Assembly (NCBI RefSeq): GCF_900107925.1
Contig: NZ_FNUJ01000004.1
Location: 744,001-808,000 of the forward strand
Direction: 5' to 3'
DNA: 64,000 nt
Source of the DNA: Amycolatopsis pretoriensis
Lineage (GTDB): Bacteria; Actinomycetota; Actinomycetes; Mycobacteriales; Pseudonocardiaceae
The position numbers and the translations under genes are program-made. Below the pieces are notes generated by a model. The model did not search any database, had not been told where the DNA came from, and was given only the letters and a program-made list of their open reading frames with translations. Positions within the stretch are counted from its first letter, which is position 1. Every line of letters begins with the position of its first letter. Positions 16,183-24,288 of the stretch are shown in pieces.

Positions 16183-17805
16183 ATGGTCGTCAAGTTCGTG
16201 CGGGACGAGACCGCGGAAGCGGCGGAGGACGCGAGCACGCTCAACGAGCTCCCGACCCCGCCCAGACAGTTGCTCGACCGCCACGGCGCGCGGGTGCTCG
16301 ACCCGGCCACGGCGGTCGTCGCCGCCGGTCAGCCGGTCCCGCGCACGACCGTGTACCGGCCGGGCACCTTCCTGCTCCCCAACCGGTACCTGCGCGACCA
16401 GGAGACCCTGGCCGCGATCAACCGGGTGCTCGCCCGCCTCGGCATCTACGCCGAACCGGCCGACCGGGGCGGCGACTCGAAGGAGTACGCCCGCGCCCGG
16501 CAGCTCGACGACCTGCCCGCCCGCGCGCTGCTGAACGTCCGCGAGGACTCCGACCCCGTCGTCGTCGACTGCTGGAAGGCGCTGCAGCTGCTGCGCTCGG
16601 CCGCGTCCGGGGAGAAGCCCGAGATCGACCCGGAGATCGTCCGGAACGTCTCCGTCGAGCACCTGCTCTTCACCTCGCCCGTGTTCGGCGGGGTCCCGTG
16701 GGAGACCAGCGGCCTCGGCGGCACGCCCTGGGAGACCAGCGGGTTCGGCGCGGGCAGCTCGTACGGGCGCACGCACGGCGCCAACCGGATCCCGGTGACG
16801 CTGGCCGCGGACCCGCCCTACCGCAGCAAGAAGCCCGCCCACCGGCGGCCGGTCATCGCCGTGCTCGACACCGGCATCGGCCCGCACCGCTGGTTCGGGG
16901 TGCCCGACCGCAGCGGCCCGCCGCCCGCCGGCTCCGGCCTCCGCGTCGCCCCCGGCATCCAGACGGCGATCCTGCAGGCCGAACTCGCGTCGAGCACCCT
17001 GCCGACCCAGCTGCTCGACGACTACTGGGACGCGCCGACGACCGGCCAGCCGCTGATCGGCGACATCGACACCGACACCGGGCACGGCCTGTTCATCGCC
17101 GGCATCATCCGGCAGGCCTGCCCCGAGGCCGACACGCTCGCCATCCGCGTCGTGCACAGCGACGGCGTCGCGTACGAGGCCGACGTGCTGCTGGCGCTGC
17201 ACCTGCTGGCCGACCGCGTCCGGGACGCGCAGGCGAACCAGCGGCCCGAGGACATGGTCGACATCGTGTCGCTCTCGATGGGCTACTACGTCGAAGACCC
17301 GGCGGACGTCGCGTTCACCGGCCTCTTCGGCGCGGCGATCGCGGACCTGCTCTCCCTCGGCGTGCTGGTCGTCGCGGCCGCGGGCAACGACGCCACCACC
17401 CGCCGGTTCTACCCGGCGGCCTTCGCCGACCAGCCGCTCGGCAGCGGCTGCGGCCCGCAGGTGATCAGCGTCGGCGCGCTCAACCCCGACGTCGGCGCGA
17501 GCCGGGCGCTGTTCTCGAACGAAGGCCCGTGGGTGAAGTGCTGGGCGACCGGCGCCGGCATCGTCAGCACGTACCCGGACGACGTCCGCGGCAGCGCGGC
17601 CGCCGACCACGAGCTGCCCGGGCGCGGTTCGTTCGACCCGGACGACTACAGCGCCGGGTTCGCGGTCTGGGACGGGACGTCGTTCGCGGCGCCGCTCGCC
17701 GCCGCCGAGATCGCCAAGGCCCTGGTCCAGCACTCGGGCGACCTGGCGACGGTCGACCGCGACACCGTCGTCAAGCGCGCCTGGGCCGCGCTGGGCTCGC
17801 TGTGA
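16183..17805 (+). CDS. Intracellular S8 subtilisin-like serine peptidase
   Basis: 540 residues with no signal peptide. The catalytic triad is complete: Asp229 (AVLDTGIG), His301 (TGHGLFIAGI) and Ser500 (DGTSFAAP), with oxyanion Asn402 (AAAGND). The N-terminal 220 residues are non-catalytic and contain a tandem PWETSG motif (172-177 and 182-187) in a Gly-rich linker directly before the protease domain. The linker could be a processing or recognition site (inference). The ATG at 16183 has GGCGGAGGG upstream. The stop overlaps the following sigma-factor gene in GTGA, so the peptidase, sigma factor and small partner are translationally coupled. This context suggests regulated cytoplasmic proteolysis rather than nutrition. 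Confidence 0.85.
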   Translation: MVVKFVRDETAEAAEDASTLNELPTPPRQLLDRHGARVLDPATAVVAAGQPVPRTTVYRPGTFLLPNRYLRDQETLAAINRVLARLGIYAEPADRGGDSKEYARARQLDDLPARALLNVREDSDPVVVDCWKALQLLRSAASGEKPEIDPEIVRNVSVEHLLFTSPVFGGVPWETSGLGGTPWETSGFGAGSSYGRTHGANRIPVTLAADPPYRSKKPAHRRPVIAVLDTGIGPHRWFGVPDRSGPPPAGSGLRVAPGIQTAILQAELASSTLPTQLLDDYWDAPTTGQPLIGDIDTDTGHGLFIAGIIRQACPEADTLAIRVVHSDGVAYEADVLLALHLLADRVRDAQANQRPEDMVDIVSLSMGYYVEDPADVAFTGLFGAAIADLLSLGVLVVAAAGNDATTRRFYPAAFADQPLGSGCGPQVISVGALNPDVGASRALFSNEGPWVKCWATGAGIVSTYPDDVRGSAAADHELPGRGSFDPDDYSAGFAVWDGTSFAAPLAAAEIAKALVQHSGDLATVDRDTVVKRAWAALGSL

Positions 17806-18377
17806 ACGTGGCCAAGACCGACCACAGCCGGGTAGCGGCCCTGTTCGACGCCGCGCGGTCGGGTGACCGCGCGGCGCTGGACGAACTGGTTTCCCTGCTC
17901 ACGCCGCTGCTCTGGCAGGTCGCGCGCGATCAGGGGCTGGACGCCGACCAGGCGGCCGACGTCGTGCAGACGACGTGGCTGCGCCTGCTCGGCTCGTTCG
18001 CGGAGATCCGCTCGCCGGTCGCGCTGACCGGCTGGCTGATCACCGTGACCAAACGGGAGGCCTGGCGGGCTGGGGAAAAACGCCAGGTCGAAAGGCCGCT
18101 GCCGGAGCTTCCGGAGCGGCTGACCGAAGCGTCACCGGCACCCGAGGAGGGGGTGCTGCGCGACGACCAGCGCGCGCGACTTTGGCGCGCGGTCGACACG
18201 TTGCCCGAACGCTGCCGCAGCCTGCTGCGGATCGTGGCGTTCGTGCACCGGCCGGACTACGCCGAAGTGGGCGCCCGGCTGGGAATGCCGAGGGGGAGTA
18301 TCGGCCCGACCAGGGGACGTTGCCTCGCGCGCCTGCGCGAGCAGCTACTCGCCAACGGCGAAGGAGATTGGCTGTGA
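17802..18377 (+). CDS. ECF-type RNA polymerase sigma factor
   Basis: 191 residues. Region 2 is near 10-75 (LDELVSLLTPLLWQVARDQGLDADQ, then ADVVQTTWLRLL) and region 4 near 125-180 (LPERCRSLLRIVAF, YAEVGARLGMPRGSIGPTRGRCLARLR). It starts with GTG overlapping the peptidase stop by 4 bp and ends by overlapping the next gene in GTGA. This tight coupling implies fixed stoichiometry with the upstream subtilisin and the small downstream protein. The class resembles ECFs found beside CHAT-TPR genes in actinomycetes. Divergent genes at 16.0 and 16.2 kb share a CGTATC element that could be its -10, but this is weak. Confidence 0.88.
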   Translation: MNVAKTDHSRVAALFDAARSGDRAALDELVSLLTPLLWQVARDQGLDADQAADVVQTTWLRLLGSFAEIRSPVALTGWLITVTKREAWRAGEKRQVERPLPELPERLTEASPAPEEGVLRDDQRARLWRAVDTLPERCRSLLRIVAFVHRPDYAEVGARLGMPRGSIGPTRGRCLARLREQLLANGEGDWL

Positions 18378-18859
18378 CCACCGTCGAACCACCCGGCGCG
18401 AACGAGCCCTTGGACGAGCTCGACTTCCGGCTGCTGACCGGATTGCGCGAGCTGTGGGAAGACGCCGACCCGATGCCCGCCACGCTCGTGGAGCAGATCC
18501 GCTTCGCGATCCAGCTGGAGGACGTCGACCTCGAAGTGATGCGGATCCGGGAACAGGAGGGACTGGCGGGCGCGCGCAGCGCCGCGGAGCAGGGCCGGCT
18601 GATCACGTTCGACAGCGAAAGCCTGACGATCATGGTGAACGTGAGTCCCGAGCCCGGGGGGACGATCCGGCTCGACGGGTGGCTGACGCCCCCGGCGGAA
18701 CACCCGATCGAGGTACGGACGGCGACCGGACCGCTGACGACCACTTCGGACGCCGAGGGGCGGTTCGCGGTGAGCGGCGTGCCGCACGGGATGGTGCAGG
18801 TGCTGGTGCGGACCCTGGGCCGGTCGAGGACGGTGAGCACCCCGGCGGTCGAACTGTGA
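18374..18859 (+). CDS. Small protein with carboxypeptidase-regulatory-like domain, candidate sigma partner
   Basis: 161 residues with no signal peptide or membrane segment. The N-terminal half is acidic and helical (LDELDFRLLTGLRELWEDAD, LVEQIRFAIQLEDVDLEVMR). The C-terminal half is a beta-sandwich like the carboxypeptidase-regulatory/Ig fold (IRLDGWLTPP, TTTSDAEGRFAVSGVPHG). It starts GTGA-coupled to the ECF gene, the position usual for an anti-sigma factor, but it lacks the HxxxCxxC zinc motif and a transmembrane helix. It may be a cytoplasmic sigma partner, or a scaffold or substrate for the neighbouring peptidases. The function is inferred only from position. Confidence 0.65.
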   Translation: MTTVEPPGANEPLDELDFRLLTGLRELWEDADPMPATLVEQIRFAIQLEDVDLEVMRIREQEGLAGARSAAEQGRLITFDSESLTIMVNVSPEPGGTIRLDGWLTPPAEHPIEVRTATGPLTTTSDAEGRFAVSGVPHGMVQVLVRTLGRSRTVSTPAVEL

Positions 18860-19002
18860 CGGGGTCGCGGCTGCCCGGATGCCGCGCCCTGAAGTGAAAA
18901 TCTGCCCACCCGGCGAGAACTCCCGCACGGCCGCGACCCGGAGGTACGATCCGGGACGTCCTTCTCGGCCGAGGGGGACGGCCCCGGCCGGAAGGGCAGC
19001 CT

Positions 19003-21549
19003 GTGGTCGCGTCGCCGAGGGCGGAAGACCGGGTGCGCGACCTGCATCGGCGTGCGGTCGCGGCGACCAACAACGGCCAGCCGGTCGTCGGTGGGCGCCT
19101 CATCCGTTCCGCCGCACGGCTTCTCGGCCTGCCCGCGACGCAGCCGCCGCCGGAATGGCCCGCTTGGCCCGACCTCGCCACGCGCGTCCTCGGCACGTAC
19201 GCCGCCGTCGAAACCGCGCTCGGCAACAGCACCCGCGGCCTGGCCCTGCTCGACGAAGCCGACGTCCTGGTCTCCGACGCCGGGCGCGGGATCCTGCGCC
19301 AGCAACGGGGTCTCGTCTTCATCCTGATCGGCCGGATGGACGAAGCGCTGGTCTGCTTCGACGAAGCGATCCCGCTGCTGCGCCAGGCCGGCGAGTTCGT
19401 CGTGCTCGCGCGGACGCTGCTCAACCGCGCCATGCTGCACCAGTACGCCGGCCGCGTCCGGCTCGCGCTCGCCGACCTCGACCAGTGCGAGCAGATCGGC
19501 GCCGGGCAACCCGAAGAAGAGGGCCTGGCCCGGATCTTCGCCAAAGCCGCGCACGGCCGCGGCCAAGCGCGGGTCCTCACCGGAGACATCCCGGGCGCGC
19601 TGCGGGACTTCGACGCGGCCAGCGGGTTCTACGCCGAACAGAGCGTCGGGATGCTGCCGGTGCTGGCCGTCGACAAGGCCCGCGCGCTGCTCGCCGCCGG
19701 GCTGCCCCAGGAAGCCGCCGCCGAACTGGACGCGGCCCTCGAACAGTTCCCGCGGTCGCGGATGAACCAGGAGCACGCCGAAGCCGAGCTGACCCGCGCG
19801 CTGGCCGCGCTGGCGAGCGGCGAGCCGTCGACCGCGCGCAGCTGGGCCGGGCGCGCCGAACGGCGATTCCGCCGTCGTGGCAACGAAACCTGGGCCGCGG
19901 TCGCCCAGCTGACCGTGCTGCGCGCGGACTTCGCGGCCGGCCGGCGGATCGCCCGCGTCGCCGCCGAAGCGACCGCGCTGGCCGACCGGCTCACCGGGCT
20001 GGGCCTGCGCAACGACGCCGAAATCGCCGCCCTCCTGGCCGCCCGCGCCCGCATCGCCCTCGGTGACCTCGACGGCGCCCGCGCCGGCATCGCTCCGCGC
20101 GACCGCCGGGCCGCGCCGCTGGAAAACCGCCTGGTGCGGCGGCTCGCGCTCGCCGAACTCGGCGCGGCGAGCGGCGACCGGCGCGTCACCTTCGCGAACG
20201 CGCGCGCCGGGCTGACGCAGCTGGAGCGTCACCGCGGCCGGTTCGGCAGCATCGACCTGCAGACCGGCACGACGTCGCTGGGCAAGGAACTCGCCGACGC
20301 CGGCCTCGCCGCCGCGCTCGCCCAGCGGTCGCCCGGCGTCGTGTTCCGGTGGCTCGACCGCTCGCGCGCGCAGGCGTTCCGGTTCCGGCCGGTGCGCCCG
20401 CCCGCGCACCCCGAGACCGTCGACGCCGTCGCCGAGCTGCGGTACCTCTCGATGCAGATCCGCGCGGGCGAGCTGTCCGGCAAGCCGGACGCCCAGGCCG
20501 TGAAGCGCTGCGCCGCATTGGAACGCGAGATCCGCGCCAAGGGCTGGCAGGCCGAGGGCACCGACGTCGACCACCCCGAGGCGAAGCTGCGCGAGGTCGG
20601 CGACGAGCTCGCCGAAGCCGGCAGCGCGATGGTCTGCTTCCTCGCCGACCACGGCGCGCTGTGCGCGCAGGTGATCGCGAACCACCGGGTCGCGCTGATC
20701 GAGCTGGGCCCGGCGTCGGCCGTCGCCGAGCCGGTCGCGCGGCTGCACAGCGACCTCGACGCGTTGTGCGGGCGCCAGCTGCCGTCGAAGCTCGACCAGG
20801 TCATCCGTCGCTCGGTGCGGACGCAGGTCACGGCGCTGGACTCGATCCTGCTGGCGCCGCTGGCTTCCCGGCTGGGCGACCTCGACGTCGTCGTCGTGCC
20901 GACCGGCGCGCTTTCGGCCATTCCGTGGGGCCTGCTGCCGACGTTGCACGGCCGGCCGGTGACGGTCACGCCGTCGTCGTCGGCCTGGCTCGACGCGGGC
21001 CGCCGGCCGCGCCGGGCCGCCGGGGCGCCGCTGCTGGTCGCGGGCTCGGACCTGACCCACGCGGAGACCGAGGTTTCGTCGCTGGCGCCGCTCTACCCGG
21101 AGGCCGAGGTGCTGACGGGCGCGGACGCGACGGTTTCGGCGACGCTCAAGGCGTTCGACGGCTGCCGGCTCGCGCACTTCGCCGCGCACGGCCACCACGA
21201 ACAGGAGAACGTGCTGTTCTCCCGGCTCAACCTGGCCGACGGGCCGCTGATGGCCTACGACGTCCAGCAGCTTTCGACGGCACCGGAGCAGGTGGTGCTG
21301 TCGTCGTGCGACGTCGGCCAGACGGTGGTCCGCGCCGGCGACGAGGTTCTCGGGTTCACGGCGGCGCTGCTCTACGGCGGCAGCCGGACGGTCGTCTCGA
21401 GCGTGGCGCGGGTCGACGACCGGACGGCGGGCGGGGTCATGCTGGCCTACCACCGCGCGCTGTCGGCGGGCACGCCCCCTGCGCGTGCCCTGGCCGACGC
21501 GGCCCAGGCCGAGCCGCTGATGCCGTTCGTCTGCTTCGGCCGCAGCTGA
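19003..21549 (+). CDS. TPR-CHAT caspase-like protein
   Basis: 848 residues. The N-terminal two thirds are helical TPR-like repeats (ALLDEADVLVSDAGRGI, GRMDEALVCFDEAI, GRVRLALADLDQCEQI, GDIPGALRDFDAA). The C-terminal CHAT domain (about 560-848) carries the caspase-type dyad His729 (HFAAHGHH) and Cys769 (LSSCDVGQ), plus the SAIPWGLLPTL strand typical of CHAT proteins. CHAT proteases act as sensors/executioners, for example the TPR-CHAT subunit of type III-E CRISPR and CHAT-gasdermin modules. The GTG start has GAAGGG upstream. It lies 143 bp after the sigma-partner gene on the same strand and follows the subtilisin-ECF genes. A substrate is not identifiable; the TPR part probably senses a partner. 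Confidence 0.87.
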   Translation: MVASPRAEDRVRDLHRRAVAATNNGQPVVGGRLIRSAARLLGLPATQPPPEWPAWPDLATRVLGTYAAVETALGNSTRGLALLDEADVLVSDAGRGILRQQRGLVFILIGRMDEALVCFDEAIPLLRQAGEFVVLARTLLNRAMLHQYAGRVRLALADLDQCEQIGAGQPEEEGLARIFAKAAHGRGQARVLTGDIPGALRDFDAASGFYAEQSVGMLPVLAVDKARALLAAGLPQEAAAELDAALEQFPRSRMNQEHAEAELTRALAALASGEPSTARSWAGRAERRFRRRGNETWAAVAQLTVLRADFAAGRRIARVAAEATALADRLTGLGLRNDAEIAALLAARARIALGDLDGARAGIAPRDRRAAPLENRLVRRLALAELGAASGDRRVTFANARAGLTQLERHRGRFGSIDLQTGTTSLGKELADAGLAAALAQRSPGVVFRWLDRSRAQAFRFRPVRPPAHPETVDAVAELRYLSMQIRAGELSGKPDAQAVKRCAALEREIRAKGWQAEGTDVDHPEAKLREVGDELAEAGSAMVCFLADHGALCAQVIANHRVALIELGPASAVAEPVARLHSDLDALCGRQLPSKLDQVIRRSVRTQVTALDSILLAPLASRLGDLDVVVVPTGALSAIPWGLLPTLHGRPVTVTPSSSAWLDAGRRPRRAAGAPLLVAGSDLTHAETEVSSLAPLYPEAEVLTGADATVSATLKAFDGCRLAHFAAHGHHEQENVLFSRLNLADGPLMAYDVQQLSTAPEQVVLSSCDVGQTVVRAGDEVLGFTAALLYGGSRTVVSSVARVDDRTAGGVMLAYHRALSAGTPPARALADAAQAEPLMPFVCFGRS

Positions 21550-21680
21550 CATTCCTTTTGACGTACGGGGTTCGCCGAGGTTGCTTTCCGGTGATCGACC
21601 CCATTCCGGCGCATCCCCGGGCGGCCTCTGGGCATCTCCTCCAGTGAGTCCAGTTGATCACGGAACGAGGGAGGATGACC

Positions 21681-22172
21681 ATGAAGCGCACTGCGATCAC
21701 GGTGCTCACCGGGGGTCTGGTGGCCGGCGGGCTGGTGCTGGCGGCCGGGGCCGCGAACGCCATGCCGAGCGACCACCCGTGCGGGGCTTCGGACGTCCGC
21801 GTGTCGGTGGCGCCGGACCCGTCGAACGCCGCCGGGCACGAGGCCTACGTGCTGACCTACACCGCGGCGTCGCCGACGACGAACTGCAAGCTGGAAGGCG
21901 CGCCGACGGCGGTGTCGTTCCTGGCCGGCGGGCAGCCGCTGTCGGTCTCCGCGACGCCGGACGGCAGTGAGTCCGTGCCGGTGAACCTGCGGGCCGGCCA
22001 CCCGGCCGAGTCGCGGATCATCCAGCGTTCGGCGGCGACGCCGTCGGGGGCGCCGGAGTTCGTGACGTTCGACCTGCCGACCGGGCCGTTCGGCCAGCCG
22101 GTGAGCGTCGCGTGGCCCGCGGGAGCGGCCGTCAAGGGCGACTCCGTCCAGGTCACGCCGGTCAGCAACTGA
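21681..22172 (+). CDS. Secreted DUF4232 protein
   Basis: 163 residues. A signal peptide (MKRTAITVLTGG, cut near AANA) is followed by a DUF4232 beta-sandwich with two conserved Cys (HPCGASDVRV and TTNCKLEG). DUF4232 proteins are exported actinobacterial proteins of unknown role. An in-frame ATG lies at 21675, but the GGGAGG ribosome site fits the ATG at 21681 (6-base spacing). It is followed 20 bp later by a second, lipid-anchored DUF4232 gene, so the two are probably one operon. Confidence 0.78.
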   Translation: MKRTAITVLTGGLVAGGLVLAAGAANAMPSDHPCGASDVRVSVAPDPSNAAGHEAYVLTYTAASPTTNCKLEGAPTAVSFLAGGQPLSVSATPDGSESVPVNLRAGHPAESRIIQRSAATPSGAPEFVTFDLPTGPFGQPVSVAWPAGAAVKGDSVQVTPVSN

Positions 22173-22192
22173 ATCCGGGGAGGGGAATCCAC

Positions 22193-22789
22193 ATGAAGCG
22201 CGTTCTGATGGGGATCGGCACGGCGGCGGGCGCGTTCGCGCTGACGGCGTGCGGGACGTCGACGGCGGCCCAGACACCGGTCGCTCCGGCCGCTGTTCAG
22301 GCACCGGCGGCGGGCGGGGCCGGGGGTGGGGTCGCCGCGGCGTCGACCGCGACACCGCGCTGCACCACGGCCGACCTGGAGGTCCTGCTGGGCAAGCCGG
22401 CCGAGAAGAACGACGCGCCGGGCCAGTACGACATCCCGCTGACCTACCGCAACACGACGGACCACACGTGCGGCCTGTACGGCGTGCCGGGCGTCGACCT
22501 GGTCGGCCCGGACGACGCCACGTTCGGCCCGGTGTACCACTTGCCGCGCATCGACAACGGCGTGAAGTACAACGAGGTGACGGCGGGAACGACGGCTTCG
22601 GCGACGATCACGGTGCTCAAGCCGGCGGCGGGCGAGCCGACGTGGACGCCGGCGAAGCTGAACACGATCCCGCCGGGTTCGACTTCCGCGCTCACCGCGC
22701 AGTGGCCGGCGGACCTCCCGGTGCTGCGCCAGGACGCGGCCACGCACCCGGGTTCGTACGTGAACGGCATCCTGGCCGACCCGGCCTGA
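22193..22789 (+). CDS. DUF4232 lipoprotein
   Basis: 198 residues. The signal peptide ends in a lipobox (LTAC, then GTS), so the mature protein is probably anchored by lipid at the outer face of the membrane. A low-complexity Ala/Pro/Gly linker (about 25-55) leads to a DUF4232 domain with paired Cys (PRCTTADLEV and DHTCGLYG). The ATG has GGGGAGGGG upstream. It lies 20 bp after the secreted paralogue; one protein is soluble and the other tethered, so they could act on or bind the same target. A strong hairpin follows. Confidence 0.8.
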   Translation: MKRVLMGIGTAAGAFALTACGTSTAAQTPVAPAAVQAPAAGGAGGGVAAASTATPRCTTADLEVLLGKPAEKNDAPGQYDIPLTYRNTTDHTCGLYGVPGVDLVGPDDATFGPVYHLPRIDNGVKYNEVTAGTTASATITVLKPAAGEPTWTPAKLNTIPPGSTSALTAQWPADLPVLRQDAATHPGSYVNGILADPA

Positions 22790-22868
22790 TCCGTCTTTCG
22801 TCACTCGATCGGGTGAAGCGGGGGGCCGCGCGTCATTCTTGGCGTGTGGCCCCCTCTTTCTTCGTGCG

Positions 22869-22910
22869 GCGGTAACCGGCCGGCACGCCCCCCGACTGGC
22901 CGGTTACCGC
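22869..22910. terminator. Bidirectional hairpin terminator
   Basis: GCGGTAACCGGCC (22869-22881) pairs perfectly with 22898-22910 over a 16-base loop. It lies between the rightward DUF4232 operon and the stop of the leftward DUF2079 gene and probably ends both. It is preceded by CCCCCTCTTTCTTCG. Confidence 0.8.
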
Positions 22911-22920
22911 TGCGGCCTCT

Positions 22921-24228
22921 CTACTCACGGTGCAGCAGTACGACGGAGTCCGTCTCCTCGACGCGCAGGTACCCCGTGTCCTCCAGTTCGTTCAAGGCGA
23001 GTGCCTTCGTCGCGAGCGTCGTCGGCCACGACTGCTCCGGGCGGGCCACCACCACCCACTCCGGCCGCTCCCGCGTCACGCCGTCGAAGAACAGCACCGT
23101 GCAGCGGGACGTCAGCCGCGGGGCCAGCCGGTTCGACGCCAGCACCGTGGACCCGGACGGGATGCGGGCCAGGACCGCGTCGATACCGGCCCGCTGCGAC
23201 GGCGTCCAGACTCCGTCGGTCAGGTGCGCGGCCTGCAACCCCAGCGAAACCAGCCCGGTGACCAACGCGCACGCGGGCAGCAGCCGGGCCGCTCGGCGGG
23301 CGCCGTGCAGGCCCGCGAGGAACACGATCGGCATCAGGACCGCGCTGTAGTGGTAGCCCATGCCCCAGTAGCGGTCGTTCGCCGAGACCAGGCGCCACAG
23401 CAACGTCGGCACCGCCAGCAGCAGCAACGGCGACCGCAGCGCCGCGAACGCCGTCGGTACCAGCAGCGCCAGCAGCAGCGAGACCTTGACGATCGCGCCA
23501 CCGAACGGGTTGACGCCGCCGCCGTGCGCGTACACCGCGGCCGGGTTCAACGCGGGCAGGACGACCAGGAACAACAGCGCCGAACTGGCCACCCCGAAGA
23601 CGATCACCGCCCAGCCGAGCCGGCGTTGCCGGTTGAGCACCAGCACGACCCCGACCGCGGCGAGCGTCAGCGGCAGGTCCTCCTTGACCAGCACCAGCGG
23701 CAACGCGCACCAGACCGCGGCCCGCCACCGTTCGCGCAGCAGGTGCTCCGCGGCGAACGCCATCATCGGGACGGCGAAGCAGACTTCGTGGAAATCGAAG
23801 TTCACCGCGGACAGCAGCCCCCACGACAGGACGTACCCGACGCCGACGACCGCGCCCCGGCGACTGTCCAGCACCCGCATCGCGCACCGCGTCACGGGCA
23901 CTGCCGACAACGCGAACAGGAACGCCTGGGCGACCAGCAGGCACGCCGGCGACGGCCAGAGCAGGTAGAACGGCGCCAGCAGCGCCAAAATCGGGTGGAA
24001 GTGGTCGCCGAGCGCCGGCACGCCGGGGCCGAGCAGGTCCGCCACCGGCCAGTGCCCGTGCGCGTACGACCGGACGACCTGTTCGAAGATCCCCAGGTCG
24101 AACCCGCTCGCGTCGAACGTCCGCAGCCGCTGCAGCGACCAGAGCGAGTAACCGGCGAAGGCGACCGCGGCAACGACGTGGGGGACCGCGCGCGTACGCA
24201 CCTGGACCGGTGCGAAGTCGATCAGCAT
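22921..24228 (-). CDS. DUF2079 multi-pass membrane protein
   Basis: 435 residues with about 10 hydrophobic helices. The FDLGIFEQVVRSYAHG segment near residue 43, LGDHFHPILALLAPFY and a following acidic NFDFHEVCFAVP match DUF2079, a family of GT-C-like polytopic membrane proteins found in actinobacteria. They may transfer sugars from a polyprenyl donor, but this is unproven. The ATG is at 24228, 56 bp after the histidine-kinase gene. Upstream are three direct CTTCAG/CTTAAG/GTTCAG repeats at 10-11 bp spacing, which could be response-regulator sites. Confidence 0.75.
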   Translation of the reverse strand: MLIDFAPVQVRTRAVPHVVAAVAFAGYSLWSLQRLRTFDASGFDLGIFEQVVRSYAHGHWPVADLLGPGVPALGDHFHPILALLAPFYLLWPSPACLLVAQAFLFALSAVPVTRCAMRVLDSRRGAVVGVGYVLSWGLLSAVNFDFHEVCFAVPMMAFAAEHLLRERWRAAVWCALPLVLVKEDLPLTLAAVGVVLVLNRQRRLGWAVIVFGVASSALLFLVVLPALNPAAVYAHGGGVNPFGGAIVKVSLLLALLVPTAFAALRSPLLLLAVPTLLWRLVSANDRYWGMGYHYSAVLMPIVFLAGLHGARRAARLLPACALVTGLVSLGLQAAHLTDGVWTPSQRAGIDAVLARIPSGSTVLASNRLAPRLTSRCTVLFFDGVTRERPEWVVVARPEQSWPTTLATKALALNELEDTGYLRVEETDSVVLLHRE

Positions 24229-24251
24229 GGCGGGATGCTGTTGGGGCCACG

Positions 24252-24288
24252 CTGAACCGGAGCTTAAGCGAGCTGAAGACGTCTTCAG
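24252..24288 (-). promoter_or_regulatory. Direct-repeat response-regulator-like site with 16-bp palindrome
   Basis: Read on the minus strand, CTTCAG (24273-24278), CTTAAG (24263-24268) and GTTCAG (24252-24257) recur every 10-11 bp. This is the spacing of OmpR-family or PHO-box-type sites. CTGAAGACGTCTTCAG (24273-24288) is a perfect palindrome that covers the kinase stop codon. Together they lie directly upstream of the DUF2079 gene. Confidence 0.35.
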
